From Aldehydirespirator sp965200005 (GTDB lineage: Bacteria > Actinomycetota > Acidimicrobiia > Acidimicrobiales > Aldehydirespiratoraceae), in NCBI GenBank assembly GCA_965200005.1, contig OZ241331.1, positions 2,976,001 to 3,040,000 of the forward strand: a stretch of DNA of 64,000 bases. The letters run 5' to 3'. The notes under the pieces are model-generated. The model was not told where the DNA came from, did no database searches, and worked only from the letters and a program-made list of their open reading frames with translations. Below, piece after piece: positions 24,972 through 33,635 of the stretch. The first letter of the stretch is position 1. The number at the start of each line of letters is the position of its first letter. Made by a program: the position numbers and the translations under genes.

Positions 24972-26057
24972 GTGATGTATAAGCCAGACGCCGACAACGC
25001 GGTTGCCCCAGTGAACCGGCCAACTATGGAGGATGTGGCCCGCAAGGCAAACGTGTCTCGGGCATTGGTTTCGCTGGTGATGAACGACGCGCCAAACGTG
25101 TCCGAGGGCAAGCGACGATCGGTGCTCGAGGCTGCACGACAACTTGGCTACCGCCCGAACCTTGCCGCACGCCAGTTAGCACAGAAGCGAACGCATTCGC
25201 TGGGTGTGCTGGTCAACGACCTGCGCAACCCTTTTTTTGGTGAGGTGGTTGACGGCATCGAAGCGGCAGCCAACGAGCACGGCTTTCAGATACTCATTCT
25301 CAATGGCCGCCGTGATGTGGAGCATGAACTGGCCGCTGTCGAGACTTTCTTGCAACTGCGAGTTGAGGGACTGTTGCTACTCGGGCCTCGCATTAGCGAT
25401 GACGACCTTGCACGCTTTGGAGCGATCGCGCCTTGTGTTGTGGTTGCAAGCGGACTGTCGCATCCGGGTGTGGACACGGTGGTGACCGATGGTTTCGTGG
25501 GGGCAAAGCTCGCCGTTGAGCACTTGCAAGCCTTGGGCCATCACCGGATCGTTCATATTGATGGTGCGGACAATGCTTCGGCGGCGGAGCGGCGAGACGG
25601 CTACTGCGAGGCAATGCATCATGGTGGACTTGACGCCTTGATCGATATTCGCCGCGGGGGTGACGACGAGGTAGACGCTCTCGCAGTCGTAGATGACCTG
25701 TTGGCAGAGTCAAGCCGACCGACGGCGATCTTCGCATTCAACGACCTGTTAGCGGCTGGAGCACTTGACCGACTTGACAAAGCGGGACTGCACGTCCCGG
25801 GTGATGTCTCCCTGGTGGGATTCGACAACACCTTCATCTCAGGTTTGCGACGTTTCTCGTTGACGACGGTCAACCAGCCGACCGAGGCTTTAGGCCGCCT
25901 TGCCGTTCGGACCCTGCTGCAGCGCCTTGGTGACGGTGCCGGCGAGCCGATCCGTCACACACTGCAACCCGAACTAGTAGTTCGCGCCACTACCGCGCAG
26001 TTACTTGATGACCAGGGGGCACCTCTTTCCTCGGCGACGGCACGAAGTCATGCTTGA
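24972..26057 (+). CDS. LacI-family transcriptional regulator of the inositol operon
   Basis: A 361-aa repressor. The helix-turn-helix is TMEDVARKANVSRALVSLVM (about residues 18-37), followed by the hinge GYRPNLAARQLAQKRT and a periplasmic-binding-like sensor domain: LGVLVNDLRNPFFGEVVDGI, AIFAFNDLLAAGALDRL and PGDVSLVGFDNTFIS. Tandem GTG (24972) and ATG (24975) are both possible starts. It is divergent from iolE, and the perfect palindrome lies between, so it most likely represses the operon and is released by an inositol-pathway ligand. Classical Bacillus iol repression uses a DeoR-type IolR, so this is a different regulator class. Confidence 0.93.
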   Translation: MMYKPDADNAVAPVNRPTMEDVARKANVSRALVSLVMNDAPNVSEGKRRSVLEAARQLGYRPNLAARQLAQKRTHSLGVLVNDLRNPFFGEVVDGIEAAANEHGFQILILNGRRDVEHELAAVETFLQLRVEGLLLLGPRISDDDLARFGAIAPCVVVASGLSHPGVDTVVTDGFVGAKLAVEHLQALGHHRIVHIDGADNASAAERRDGYCEAMHHGGLDALIDIRRGGDDEVDALAVVDDLLAESSRPTAIFAFNDLLAAGALDRLDKAGLHVPGDVSLVGFDNTFISGLRRFSLTTVNQPTEALGRLAVRTLLQRLGDGAGEPIRHTLQPELVVRATTAQLLDDQGAPLSSATARSHA

Positions 26058-26673
26058 TCACGTCTTCACTGACACGATCGGTGCCCTGCGGGACGCTTTC
26101 GAAGACGCTTTGCTCGAACGTCAACCGGGAGAGGAACACTTTCAAAGTGACCTGTTGTTGGGTGATGTGTCGTGGGACAACTCGTATGCCTTGCCAGGCG
26201 AGGGTCAACCACCCCGCGTTTGTGCCGACATCTCCTGTGTTTGGCCGATCTGGTCACAGGCTGCCTATTTGGGTTGGATGTCGGGTGAGAGCTACGCGGA
26301 GCCACCCCGAATCGAGATAAAGATCCTGCTGCGCGCCCAGTGTCTGGCTGGATCGCCTGAGCCTGGGGGAGTCTTGTCAGCCCTGCCGACGTTGAGCCCC
26401 GAGATAGGTGCGATGCCGCTGCGCCGCGGCGCACCCCGAGTCGAGGCGATCTATGGAAGTGGCTTTGGCAACGACCTGAGCGACGTTGACATCGACGACG
26501 TTGAGTACGCCATCGATGTCAACTACGAAGGCGTATACGAACTGGACGACTCAGCGCTGTCCGACGGCTCCGAAATCGACAACCACTTCAGCGTTCTAGG
26601 TGGTTGGGTAGCGTCCCTACTAGTCCGATTAGGAGATCTAAACCTCCAACACAAACCCACCCCAGACCACTAA
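26050..26673 (+). CDS. Unrecognised 207-aa protein coupled to the LacI-family gene
   Basis: The ATG at 26050 overlaps the end of the regulator gene by 8 nt, so the two are probably translated together. The protein is acidic, soluble and without signal or membrane segments. Notable stretches are LLLGDVSWDNSYALPGEG, CADISCVWPIWSQAAYLGW and an Asp-rich DLSDVDIDDVEYAIDVNYEG. The regular LSDVDIDDVEYAIDV pattern suggests beta strands. I know no family for it. The coupling suggests a job connected with inositol sensing or metabolism, but nothing in the sequence shows a catalytic motif. Confidence 0.7.
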   Translation: MLDHVFTDTIGALRDAFEDALLERQPGEEHFQSDLLLGDVSWDNSYALPGEGQPPRVCADISCVWPIWSQAAYLGWMSGESYAEPPRIEIKILLRAQCLAGSPEPGGVLSALPTLSPEIGAMPLRRGAPRVEAIYGSGFGNDLSDVDIDDVEYAIDVNYEGVYELDDSALSDGSEIDNHFSVLGGWVASLLVRLGDLNLQHKPTPDH

Positions 26674-26768
26674 AAGCCCGAAACGATCTGCCTCTACAGA
26701 TGATGCTGCTCGCCCGAAGCTGGAACTGGCTGACTTTGCGTTGGTAGTCGCACACCATACGGGGAGGG

Positions 26769-28157
26769 TCAGCGGTGGCTTCTGCAGGAGCCACCGTGAC
26801 CTTTTGGGAGAATGCAGGATGCATTGGCTCGCGGCATCGTCTGGGCGCAGAGCTTGACTTGAAGTATTGCTGTCGAGTCGAAAGGAAGTTCGTGACCAGG
26901 CCCTAGCCAGTGGAGGCTGTCTGGGGGTGAAAGGGCTAGCCCGCGGTCGAGTCGATCCCAGTCCGACGACACTGATCGAGGGCAACGCTTGGCGATCTCA
27001 AACACCCTCGGGCATTCGAAAAGGTGCGTCCCATCTGGTAGTCGTTCAATGGTGAGGATTCCGTGATCCGCCAATTGCGTCGCGGCTCGCAAGACTTGGC
27101 GTCTACCTTCGTTTAGATGATGAGCCGCTGCTGCAGCAGTCACCGCGGGATACAATGGCAGCAGATCGATCAGTCGAGAGAGCACACGCCCTCGCCTGCG
27201 CGTTGCTGTTCGTCGAACGGCTTCCGCAAAGTCAGCCTGTGCAAATCCGATCCGGCGACGCGTGTTTGCGGCGATGCGCACAGCGTCACCGATGAAGGCC
27301 ACGACGCTGCCTGCAGCTTGGGCCCGTTCGGCAGCGTCAGGAGCACCTAGGTAGCAGAAGTCAGTGAGCACCTGTATGTAGTTGTCGGGGCGTTGCGAGA
27401 TTGCCAACCCAACGGGCAGACCTCCGACGCTGGCAAGTAGCGCTGCCCGACCGGTGCGACCGTTGCCGTCTGCAAACGGGTGAATTGCCTCGAACTGCGC
27501 GTGGCCCACTGCTGCCATGACGATCTGGTCAGCCGGAGAAGCCGTTGAGGCCTGAGTGCCACAGAACTCCAACCAATCCTCAATCAGCGGTCGGACATCA
27601 GGTTCCGGCGGTGGGATGAACCTGGCATGCTCCGGTGTTCTCGTGTCACCGCCGAGCCACGCTTGTTCTGGACGCAACTCACCACCGACATAGGAATTCC
27701 GGCTTTGAGCCATCAGCGTGCGGTGAGCTGAAAGCAGACGCCTTAACGTGATCTTGCTGGGTTCTGTCCAAACTTCGGAGAACTTTTCAATCTGGCTAAC
27801 GGCGGCTCGCACCTGATGGGCGGAGAAACGTTCTCTCGGATCATCGTGTTCTGTGGCAGGTATGGCAGCCGTTCGGGACATGTCCCGAAGGTTGGTGTGG
27901 ATGCCTTCGATGTGGCTGCTCGCGATGCCTTCACAGCGCCAAGCCATACTGTCAGCAGCAACGTGGTCGGCGGTCGTGTGCCTGTTTGAGTTGACACCCT
28001 CGACCGAGTCAGCAGCTATGGCGCACGCCTCTAGCGCAAACTCAGGCAGTTGGCCCGACCAAGTCGAGAGTGGATGCGGATGGTAAGCCTGAAAAGGCAC
28101 AGACTTAACCGAACCACGTTCCCAGTATGTAAAGATCTCGTCGCTAAGCCACCCCAT
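26769..28157 (-). CDS. Fic-domain protein (AMPylation-type) with N-terminal inhibitory motif
   Basis: About 462 aa from ATG 28157; an upstream start at 28184 would add 9 residues. The core motif HPFADGNGRTGR (about residues 226-237) is complete, with catalytic His and the phosphate-binding loop. The N-terminal helix carries SSHIEG (about 80-85), the S/T-x-x-x-E-G/N inhibitory motif of class II Fic proteins. A winged-helix-like region (PAVTAAAAAHHLNEGRRQVLRA) follows at about 340-380. The C-terminal 25 residues have a Cys/His cluster, C..C-ILPKGHGGSCRSH, that may bind zinc. It probably transfers AMP or another nucleotide to a protein. The upstream repeats suggest regulated expression. Confidence 0.9.
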   Translation of the reverse strand: MGWLSDEIFTYWERGSVKSVPFQAYHPHPLSTWSGQLPEFALEACAIAADSVEGVNSNRHTTADHVAADSMAWRCEGIASSHIEGIHTNLRDMSRTAAIPATEHDDPRERFSAHQVRAAVSQIEKFSEVWTEPSKITLRRLLSAHRTLMAQSRNSYVGGELRPEQAWLGGDTRTPEHARFIPPPEPDVRPLIEDWLEFCGTQASTASPADQIVMAAVGHAQFEAIHPFADGNGRTGRAALLASVGGLPVGLAISQRPDNYIQVLTDFCYLGAPDAAERAQAAGSVVAFIGDAVRIAANTRRRIGFAQADFAEAVRRTATRRRGRVLSRLIDLLPLYPAVTAAAAAHHLNEGRRQVLRAATQLADHGILTIERLPDGTHLFECPRVFEIAKRCPRSVSSDWDRLDRGLALSPPDSLHWLGPGHELPFDSTAILQVKLCAQTMPRANASCILPKGHGGSCRSHR

Positions 28158-28498
28158 CACCACCCCCAATCGCGACTCATGCAATACGAGCCTGACAGCC
28201 CGAGGATCGCCTGCTAATGCCTATCAGGACGATAGTGGCGCCCAAACGACGCCTTTAGTGCCTACGAGGACATTAGCAGTCACAAGCGATCTGCTCTGGT
28301 GCCTATCAGGACATTAGTTGCAGCCGAATGTTCAGCCTGTGTGCCCATCTGGACTAAGGGGACGAAGCGTCGTCGACCAACCAGCCGACACATCATGGTC
28401 GCGTCACCGGCATTTACCGGGTGTTCAAGGCGTCCGTTGCCGTATCTGCGGCCTCATGGTATCCACTTCCCTAGGTCTAACCGTGGCTCAGTGGTTCC
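28158..28498. other. Intergenic region upstream of fic
   Basis: About 340 nt between the Fic gene and the PIN gene. It contains the three 18-bp repeats listed separately. The remaining 28318-28498 has no believable coding frame and no tRNA cloverleaf that I can find. Confidence 0.5.
28218..28317. repeat. Three 18-bp direct repeats spaced exactly 41 bp, upstream of fic
   Basis: Copies at 28218-28235, 28259-28276 and 28300-28317 follow TGCCTATCAGGACATTAG with one to three mismatches. Start-to-start distances are 41 and 41 bp, close to four helical turns. The spacers are only partly alike. They begin about 60 nt upstream of the Fic start and look like same-face binding sites for a regulator. 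Confidence 0.8.
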
Positions 28499-28912
28499 CT
28501 ACGTTAAGGGGAGTTGTCTCATCTGGTCTCGATAAACGCCATAAATGTAAGGACCCGTTGACTCGCAGAGTTCTGCGATGGCAGGCAGGTTGTTTAGGAA
28601 TCGTTCAACCATCTCTTCCGCACTCAAGCTCGCGTCGGTGATACAAAAGCATCGGAGCCGATAGTGCTGCACTAGAGCCCGCTCATGGACATTTCGGCGG
28701 ATACGTCGATCCTTCATGAACACAATCCAGTTGTTCTTGCCTGCCAACTCCAACCACTCCACGTCGGAGACAAACTGATCAGCGGGCACGCCGTAGTGCT
28801 CCGAGAGAGTGATCAGCCTCAAACCAGCTTGCCGCAGTAGGCGCGGCACTTGCTTAGGTCCCAGGCTTCGGTCTAGGAAAACGAGGTCAGGTAACTGGGC
28901 GCGAATCGACAC
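28499..28912 (-). CDS. PIN-like-domain toxin (VapC45-type)
   Basis: A 137-aa protein resembling the PIN-like ribonuclease group. Acidic positions typical of the fold are visible in LVFLDRSLG, QFVSDVEWLELA and VFMKDRRIRRN. The segment SLSAEEMVERFLNNLPAI closes the domain. It overlaps the DUF433 gene by 26 nt and is downstream of it, which is the standard antitoxin-first order. The expected activity is RNA cleavage when the antitoxin is lost; this is inferred from family and context. Confidence 0.78.
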   Translation of the reverse strand: MSIRAQLPDLVFLDRSLGPKQVPRLLRQAGLRLITLSEHYGVPADQFVSDVEWLELAGKNNWIVFMKDRRIRRNVHERALVQHYRLRCFCITDASLSAEEMVERFLNNLPAIAELCESTGPYIYGVYRDQMRQLPLT

Positions 28913-29849
28913 GAACTGCGTCTTTGAGCTGCTCGATCGGGATGCCGAACTCGTCCTCTAGTCTCTGGAGACTCTCTCCAGCTTTGAAACGATCGATGAC
29001 GTCTGCGACGCGCACACCACCGCACTCAAAGATCGGCTGACCGAATGACCTCAGAGGATCTACAACAACGCGAGCACGCACATAGGCCGGAAGTCGGATC
29101 AAGCAGGCATAGTTGTCTTCGTCGTAGTCAATGAGCCTGAAGTAGTTCTCAATAGAGCCAACAAATGTGCGCCGATCCCCGCTGGGGATTGCAGATTCAC
29201 TTCGCGATTGATTGAGTCCCGCTTCTGCAACCTGGTCGTAGAAGTCTCCCAACAGTCTCACTCTGTCGGCGTAGAGCCGCCGAGACGCCAGGGGGTAAGG
29301 GATGTCGATTCGCATGCGAAGCTCTTGAATCGCAGGCCGCATTTGAGACAACGGGCCGCCGCTAAGTCTAAGTGCCGTTAGCACCAGTGCTTCGGCAAGT
29401 CCGGCAAAGGAAAGTCCTGGGCCCTGAAACTCATCTGACCACAGCCAGGTAAGCAAGGCTCCGCATGACTCCGTACAACGCTTCTGGGTGGCAGAAACCT
29501 CGTCACCGGTCCAATTGCGAACCGTCAACTTCGGAACGCCCACAATCTGTGCCGCCTCGCCCAAGGAATAAAGCGGCACATCAAATCGCAGATGATCACT
29601 CCACTCGCGAATCGAGAAAGATACATCAGGCACCAGGCCATCGCTCAACGCTCGTGGTCTTGCCAAGATGTCAGACACCGGTACCACCTGCCTCGGATTC
29701 CACTCCGTTCCGCCAGCCCAACCCACCAGGCCCTCACGCCCGCCTGCGAAGAAACTAGATTCCAAGATAATCCGCTCACGAGGCGCCAAGACCATGAACG
29801 CCGGTGCGGTTTGAGTTGTTGCCCTGTGCCATTTGAGCAACCGGCTCAC
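28887..29849 (-). CDS. DUF433-type antitoxin with MerR-like domain
   Basis: 320 aa from the longest start. The C-terminal DUF433 region (about residues 260-316) reads IFECGGVRVADVIDRFKAGES and LQRLEDEFGIPIEQLKDAV. A helix-turn-helix YSLGEAAQIVGVPKLTVRNW (about 93-112) is MerR-like. The first 90 residues have no family look, and a GTG at VPLYSL (about residue 91) or other internal starts would give a 230-aa protein of normal size. The gene precedes and overlaps the PIN toxin, so it is the likely antitoxin and autoregulator. Confidence 0.75.
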   Translation of the reverse strand: MSRLLKWHRATTQTAPAFMVLAPRERIILESSFFAGGREGLVGWAGGTEWNPRQVVPVSDILARPRALSDGLVPDVSFSIREWSDHLRFDVPLYSLGEAAQIVGVPKLTVRNWTGDEVSATQKRCTESCGALLTWLWSDEFQGPGLSFAGLAEALVLTALRLSGGPLSQMRPAIQELRMRIDIPYPLASRRLYADRVRLLGDFYDQVAEAGLNQSRSESAIPSGDRRTFVGSIENYFRLIDYDEDNYACLIRLPAYVRARVVVDPLRSFGQPIFECGGVRVADVIDRFKAGESLQRLEDEFGIPIEQLKDAVRVDSRPVT

Positions 29850-30116
29850 ACCGAGACAGCCGACTGCGACTTCCAGAAGTCAACTGAGACGGACTAACGA
29901 TGATTTGCGGTGGATGTTGTCCAGTCTCCTTTCCCCAACAAGAAGCTCTCTCGGCACTGAGCAGTTACTACGAGCTGTCTCTGGCCTGAACGGACGACCT
30001 TCTGAAAGTGGGCGCTGGCACTTGCTAAGTCCCCCTGCCTGAGCAGAGAGGTGGCATGCAGTGCGACATGTCCGCGGTACACGTTGCGGCGTGCAACAAC
30101 AACTAACATTGAGGAG
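29850..30116. other. Intergenic region before the type I restriction operon
   Basis: About 270 nt between the divergent DUF433 and hsdM genes. An AGGAGG-like GAGGAGG sits at 30111-30117 and may serve the hsdM start. I see no repeats or operators of note. Confidence 0.4.
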
Positions 30117-32497
30117 GTGCTGACGCTTCGGCAGCTTGAGCGGCATTTGTTTGCAGCTGCCGACATTCTGCGTGGGAAGATGGATGCTTCGGAGTTCAAG
30201 GAGTACATCTTCGGTGTTCTGTTCCTGAAGCGCGCCAGCGACGTATTTGAGGTTGAACGCGAGCGTGTGATGCAAGCTCAGCTGCGACGGGGCCGGACCA
30301 CACTCCAGGCAGAGCAGCGGGCTGACGATCCTGACTCCTATACGGACGCGTTCTTCGTTCCTGAACTTGCTCGCTGGGACTATCTGCGTGACGAAGTCCA
30401 CCACCAGGTTGGCAATGGTCTGAACAAGGCGTTGGCAGCCCTAGAGGAGGCCAACAACTCACTCAACGGTGTGTTGCAGCACATCGACTTCACAAGACGT
30501 GTCGGCAACACAGTCGTCAGTAACACCAAATGGCGGGACTTGGTTGCGCACTTCTCGAAGCACCGGCTGCGCAATGAGGACTTCGAGTTCCCCGATTTGC
30601 TCGGTGCGGCCTATGAGTATCTCATCCGAGACTTTGCGGACTCTGCAGGTAAGAAGGGTGGCGAGTTCTATACACCACGCGCTGTTGTGCGCTTGATGGT
30701 GCGGCTTGTTGATCCTCAAGAAGGCATGTCGATCTATGATCCGTGCTCGGGCTCAGGTGGCATGTTGATCTACTCGCGCAGTCATGTTGCCGAAAGCGGT
30801 GGAGATGCAAGCAACTTGCGACTTGCTGGTCAAGAGAACAACGGCACGACATGGTCGATCTCCAAGATGAACATGCTGTTACATGGCATCCGTGACGCCG
30901 AGTTGGAAAATGACGACACGCTTGTGACTCCTAGGCACGTAAAGGGGGGCGAGCTAGTACGCTTTGATCGGATAATTACTAATCCACCCTTCAGCCAGAC
31001 GTACAGTAAGGCATCACTGGCTCACACAGAGAGATTTTGCTATGGATACACACCCGAAAGGGGTAAGAAAGCCGATTTAATGTTCCTGCAACACATGATT
31101 GCTGTCACCAAGAATACCGGCATCGTTGCAACAGTCATGCCGCACGGCGTGCTGTTCCGTGGTGGTGCTGAAGGCAAGATCAGACGCAAGATTATTGAGG
31201 ACGACCTGCTTGATACGGTGATTGGTCTGGGTCCAAAACTGTTTTATGGCACGAGCATTCCAGCTTCAATTCTGATCTTGAGACACAAGGGTTCCAAGCC
31301 AGTTGAGCGCCGAGGCAAGGTGTTGTTCATTAATGCCGACCGAGACTTCGGTGAAGGCAGAGCGCAGAATCACTTGCGCCCGCGTGACGAAGAGAAGATC
31401 ACTGCCGCCTACAGGAACTTCGAAGATATACCGCGATTCTCAAGAGTGGTGACCCTTGAGGAACTTCGAGAGAACGACTTCAACTGCAACATCCGACGCT
31501 ATGCCGATAGCTCACCACCACCCGAACCGCAAGATGTCCGCGCTCACATACACGGAGGTGTACCTGAGGCAGAGATTGAGAGTGCTTCAACTTTGCTGAA
31601 ACTTGCAGGGCTTGACACTCACCTCTTGTTTGCGCTGGGGGGGGGGGCGACGGTTACGCCTCTTGGCGACACAAAGTCACGACTCCCGACGGTCTCTCCG
31701 AAGCACGAGCAGTTATTGCCGATGCAGTGGCAAACCGGGAGGCGTCGTGTCCCTGGACGAAGTGGTGGAACAACTTCGAACCGTCTCTACTTTCCATACC
31801 AAGCCGCTCCAGTCTCAGCGGTATGCGCCAAGAGACTGTCGACTCGTTCACAACCTGCATGGCACCCGAGTGGATGGATCGATTCGAGGCGGCAGGCATT
31901 GCGGCGACCTGGTGGGACGAAATTGCCCACGAACTACAAACTGCAGCTGGCCGCGGCTGGAGATCGGTACTTGAAGCTTGGCTAACCACTGCAGAAGCGC
32001 AACTTGGTGAGGACGACAAATCTGATCTAGTTGATCAACCAGCAATTCGCGTACTTGCATGCCGAATGCTGAAGTCACGGCAAGAACTCGCCGACGCCAT
32101 CTTGGCACTAGACGCTGTAATCCGGTCAGCGAATCCCGTGAGTGGTGCAAAACCACGTGAGCACCAAGTTACAGCCGCCGACATCAAGAAGATGAAGACT
32201 GAGCGAGCCAACGCCAAGCGAGATCTCCAGATGCTTGACAACTCTCTTCTACCGACGGCATGCCAAACCCTCAATTCAGTTGATGAGCTTGATGCGCCAA
32301 CCGTCGTCCTTGCGGAACTCCGTGAACGCCTGAAGGCGCTCATTTCAGATCACTTCAACCAACTAGAGCATCAAGTCAACTCTCGGTTCGGAGAACTCGC
32401 AGACAAGTACGCAGCGACGCTCCCAAACCTCAGACTAAGGTGCAAGGCTCTGTCTCTGAACTTTGACACAATCGTTTCGGATCTAGGTCATGGTTGA
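30117..32497 (+). CDS. hsdM: Type I restriction DNA methyltransferase HsdM, frame broken at G11 tract
   Basis: An adenine-N6 methyltransferase of a type I system. The start is probably GTG 30117 (VLTLRQLERHLFAAAD), overlapping GAGGAGG; an earlier start at 30051 is less family-like. N-terminal helices are ILRGKMDASEFKEYIFG. Motif I is YDPCSGSGGML (about residue 207) and motif IV is ITNPPFSQ (about 288). At 31637-31647 eleven G residues put the next codons out of frame, ending at 31985. The right frame resumes as DGYASWRHKV with PDGLSEARAVIADAV and ends at 32497, overlapping hsdS by 8 nt. With G9 or G12 the protein would be about 792-793 aa. In the present phase it keeps the catalytic core but loses the C-terminal 280 residues. 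Confidence 0.9.
31637..31647 (+). repeat. Poly-G tract (G11) inside hsdM, candidate phase-variation site
   Basis: Eleven consecutive G residues inside a coding sequence. Loss of two or gain of one G restores the reading frame to the downstream HsdM segment. The tract sits at a Gly-rich turn (LGGG) between the catalytic core and the C-terminal helical region. Confidence 0.8.
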
Positions 32498-33635
32498 GTG
32501 GAGTCAACCACTTCTTGGCGAGCTATTGAGCCTCAAGAAAGGACGAAAAGTTGAAACCCACAAACGATTTTATCTGAAGTCCGCAACGACTTATTTGGGT
32601 GCGTCTGAACTTGAAGGTGGAACGGCAAATCAATTTACATCTGATTCAACCGCGATCAAGTGTAATCCGCAAGATGTCCTAATGCTCTGGGACGGCGAGC
32701 GCTCGGGGCTAGTGGGAATCGGTTTAGAGTGTGCGGTCGGATCTACGCTCGCTCGGCTCCGAGTTGATTCTTCAAATATAGATGCTCGCTACCTGTATCA
32801 CTATCTCCGCAGAGAGTTTGACACAATCCAAGCACTACGTAAGGGTACCGGAGTTCCACATGTGCCCAAGGATCTTGTCAATCTAATGAGAGTATCAGTA
32901 CCTCTGCTGTCAGAGCAAAGGCAGATCGCCGAAACTCTAGATTCGATAGACAAGACGGTTTCAGCTACCAGAGCGGTCGTCCTGAAGTGTATGCGAATGC
33001 GGTCGGGAATACGGCAATCGTTAGTGTGTGAGGCTCAGAGGGAAGATGATGATATTGTTCGCATTAGAGACGTGGGCATCATCATTGGTGGTTCGACCCC
33101 ATCTCGCGAAGTAGAGAGTTACTGGAACGGTTCAATTCCTTGGCTAACGCCGACTGAGATCACGAACCTACGAAGCAAGTATATCTATAGCACTATCGAT
33201 TGCATTTCTGCGCGAGGCTTCTCTGAGTCAGGGCTTCGAATTGTGCCCAAGGATTCGCTAGTCATTACTACTCGAGCTTCGATTGGATACTGCGCTCTTG
33301 CGGGTACTGAGATGACTACCAATCAAGGTTTCAAGAGTCTGATTCCAAACGATCGAGTTGACCCCTCGTACCTGCTGCACCTTGGTAGGACACTTGGCCC
33401 TGAAATGACACGTCGCGCATCGGGTACAACGTTCCTAGAGATCTCTGGCAAGGAGTTCGGTCGCATTGAGGTGAGGGTGCCTCCGATGACGCAGCAGCGA
33501 AGGATTGCTGAGATTCTTGACTGTGTTGATGAAGTGATTGCAGCTCATGAGCGGGAGTTGGAGAAGCTCAAGATGTTGCGGGATGGGGTTGCTGATGACC
33601 TGTTGACGGGTCGGGTTAGGACGGTTGCGCCATGA
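32490..33635 (+). CDS. hsdS: Type I restriction specificity subunit HsdS
   Basis: A 381-aa protein with two target-recognition domains. TRD1 spans about residues 1-130, then the conserved spacer PLLSEQRQIAETLDSIDKTV. TRD2 is about 190-330, closed by VPPMTQQRRIAEILDCVDEVI, then the C-terminal helix RELEKLKMLRDGVADDLLTG. The paired QRQIAE/QRRIAE segments are the coiled-coil repeats that set recognition spacing. It overlaps hsdM by 8 nt and hsdR by 4 nt. No second hsdS or inverted repeat is visible nearby, so shuffling is unlikely. Confidence 0.93.
   Translation: MVEWSQPLLGELLSLKKGRKVETHKRFYLKSATTYLGASELEGGTANQFTSDSTAIKCNPQDVLMLWDGERSGLVGIGLECAVGSTLARLRVDSSNIDARYLYHYLRREFDTIQALRKGTGVPHVPKDLVNLMRVSVPLLSEQRQIAETLDSIDKTVSATRAVVLKCMRMRSGIRQSLVCEAQREDDDIVRIRDVGIIIGGSTPSREVESYWNGSIPWLTPTEITNLRSKYIYSTIDCISARGFSESGLRIVPKDSLVITTRASIGYCALAGTEMTTNQGFKSLIPNDRVDPSYLLHLGRTLGPEMTRRASGTTFLEISGKEFGRIEVRVPPMTQQRRIAEILDCVDEVIAAHERELEKLKMLRDGVADDLLTGRVRTVAP

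Noticed and set aside
28318..28498. tRNA or integrase att-site between fic and PIN genes
   Set aside because: No cloverleaf folds and no second copy of the sequence was found in the window.
32490..33635. Invertible or shuffling hsdS
   Set aside because: No second specificity gene, recombinase or matching inverted repeats were visible near hsdS.
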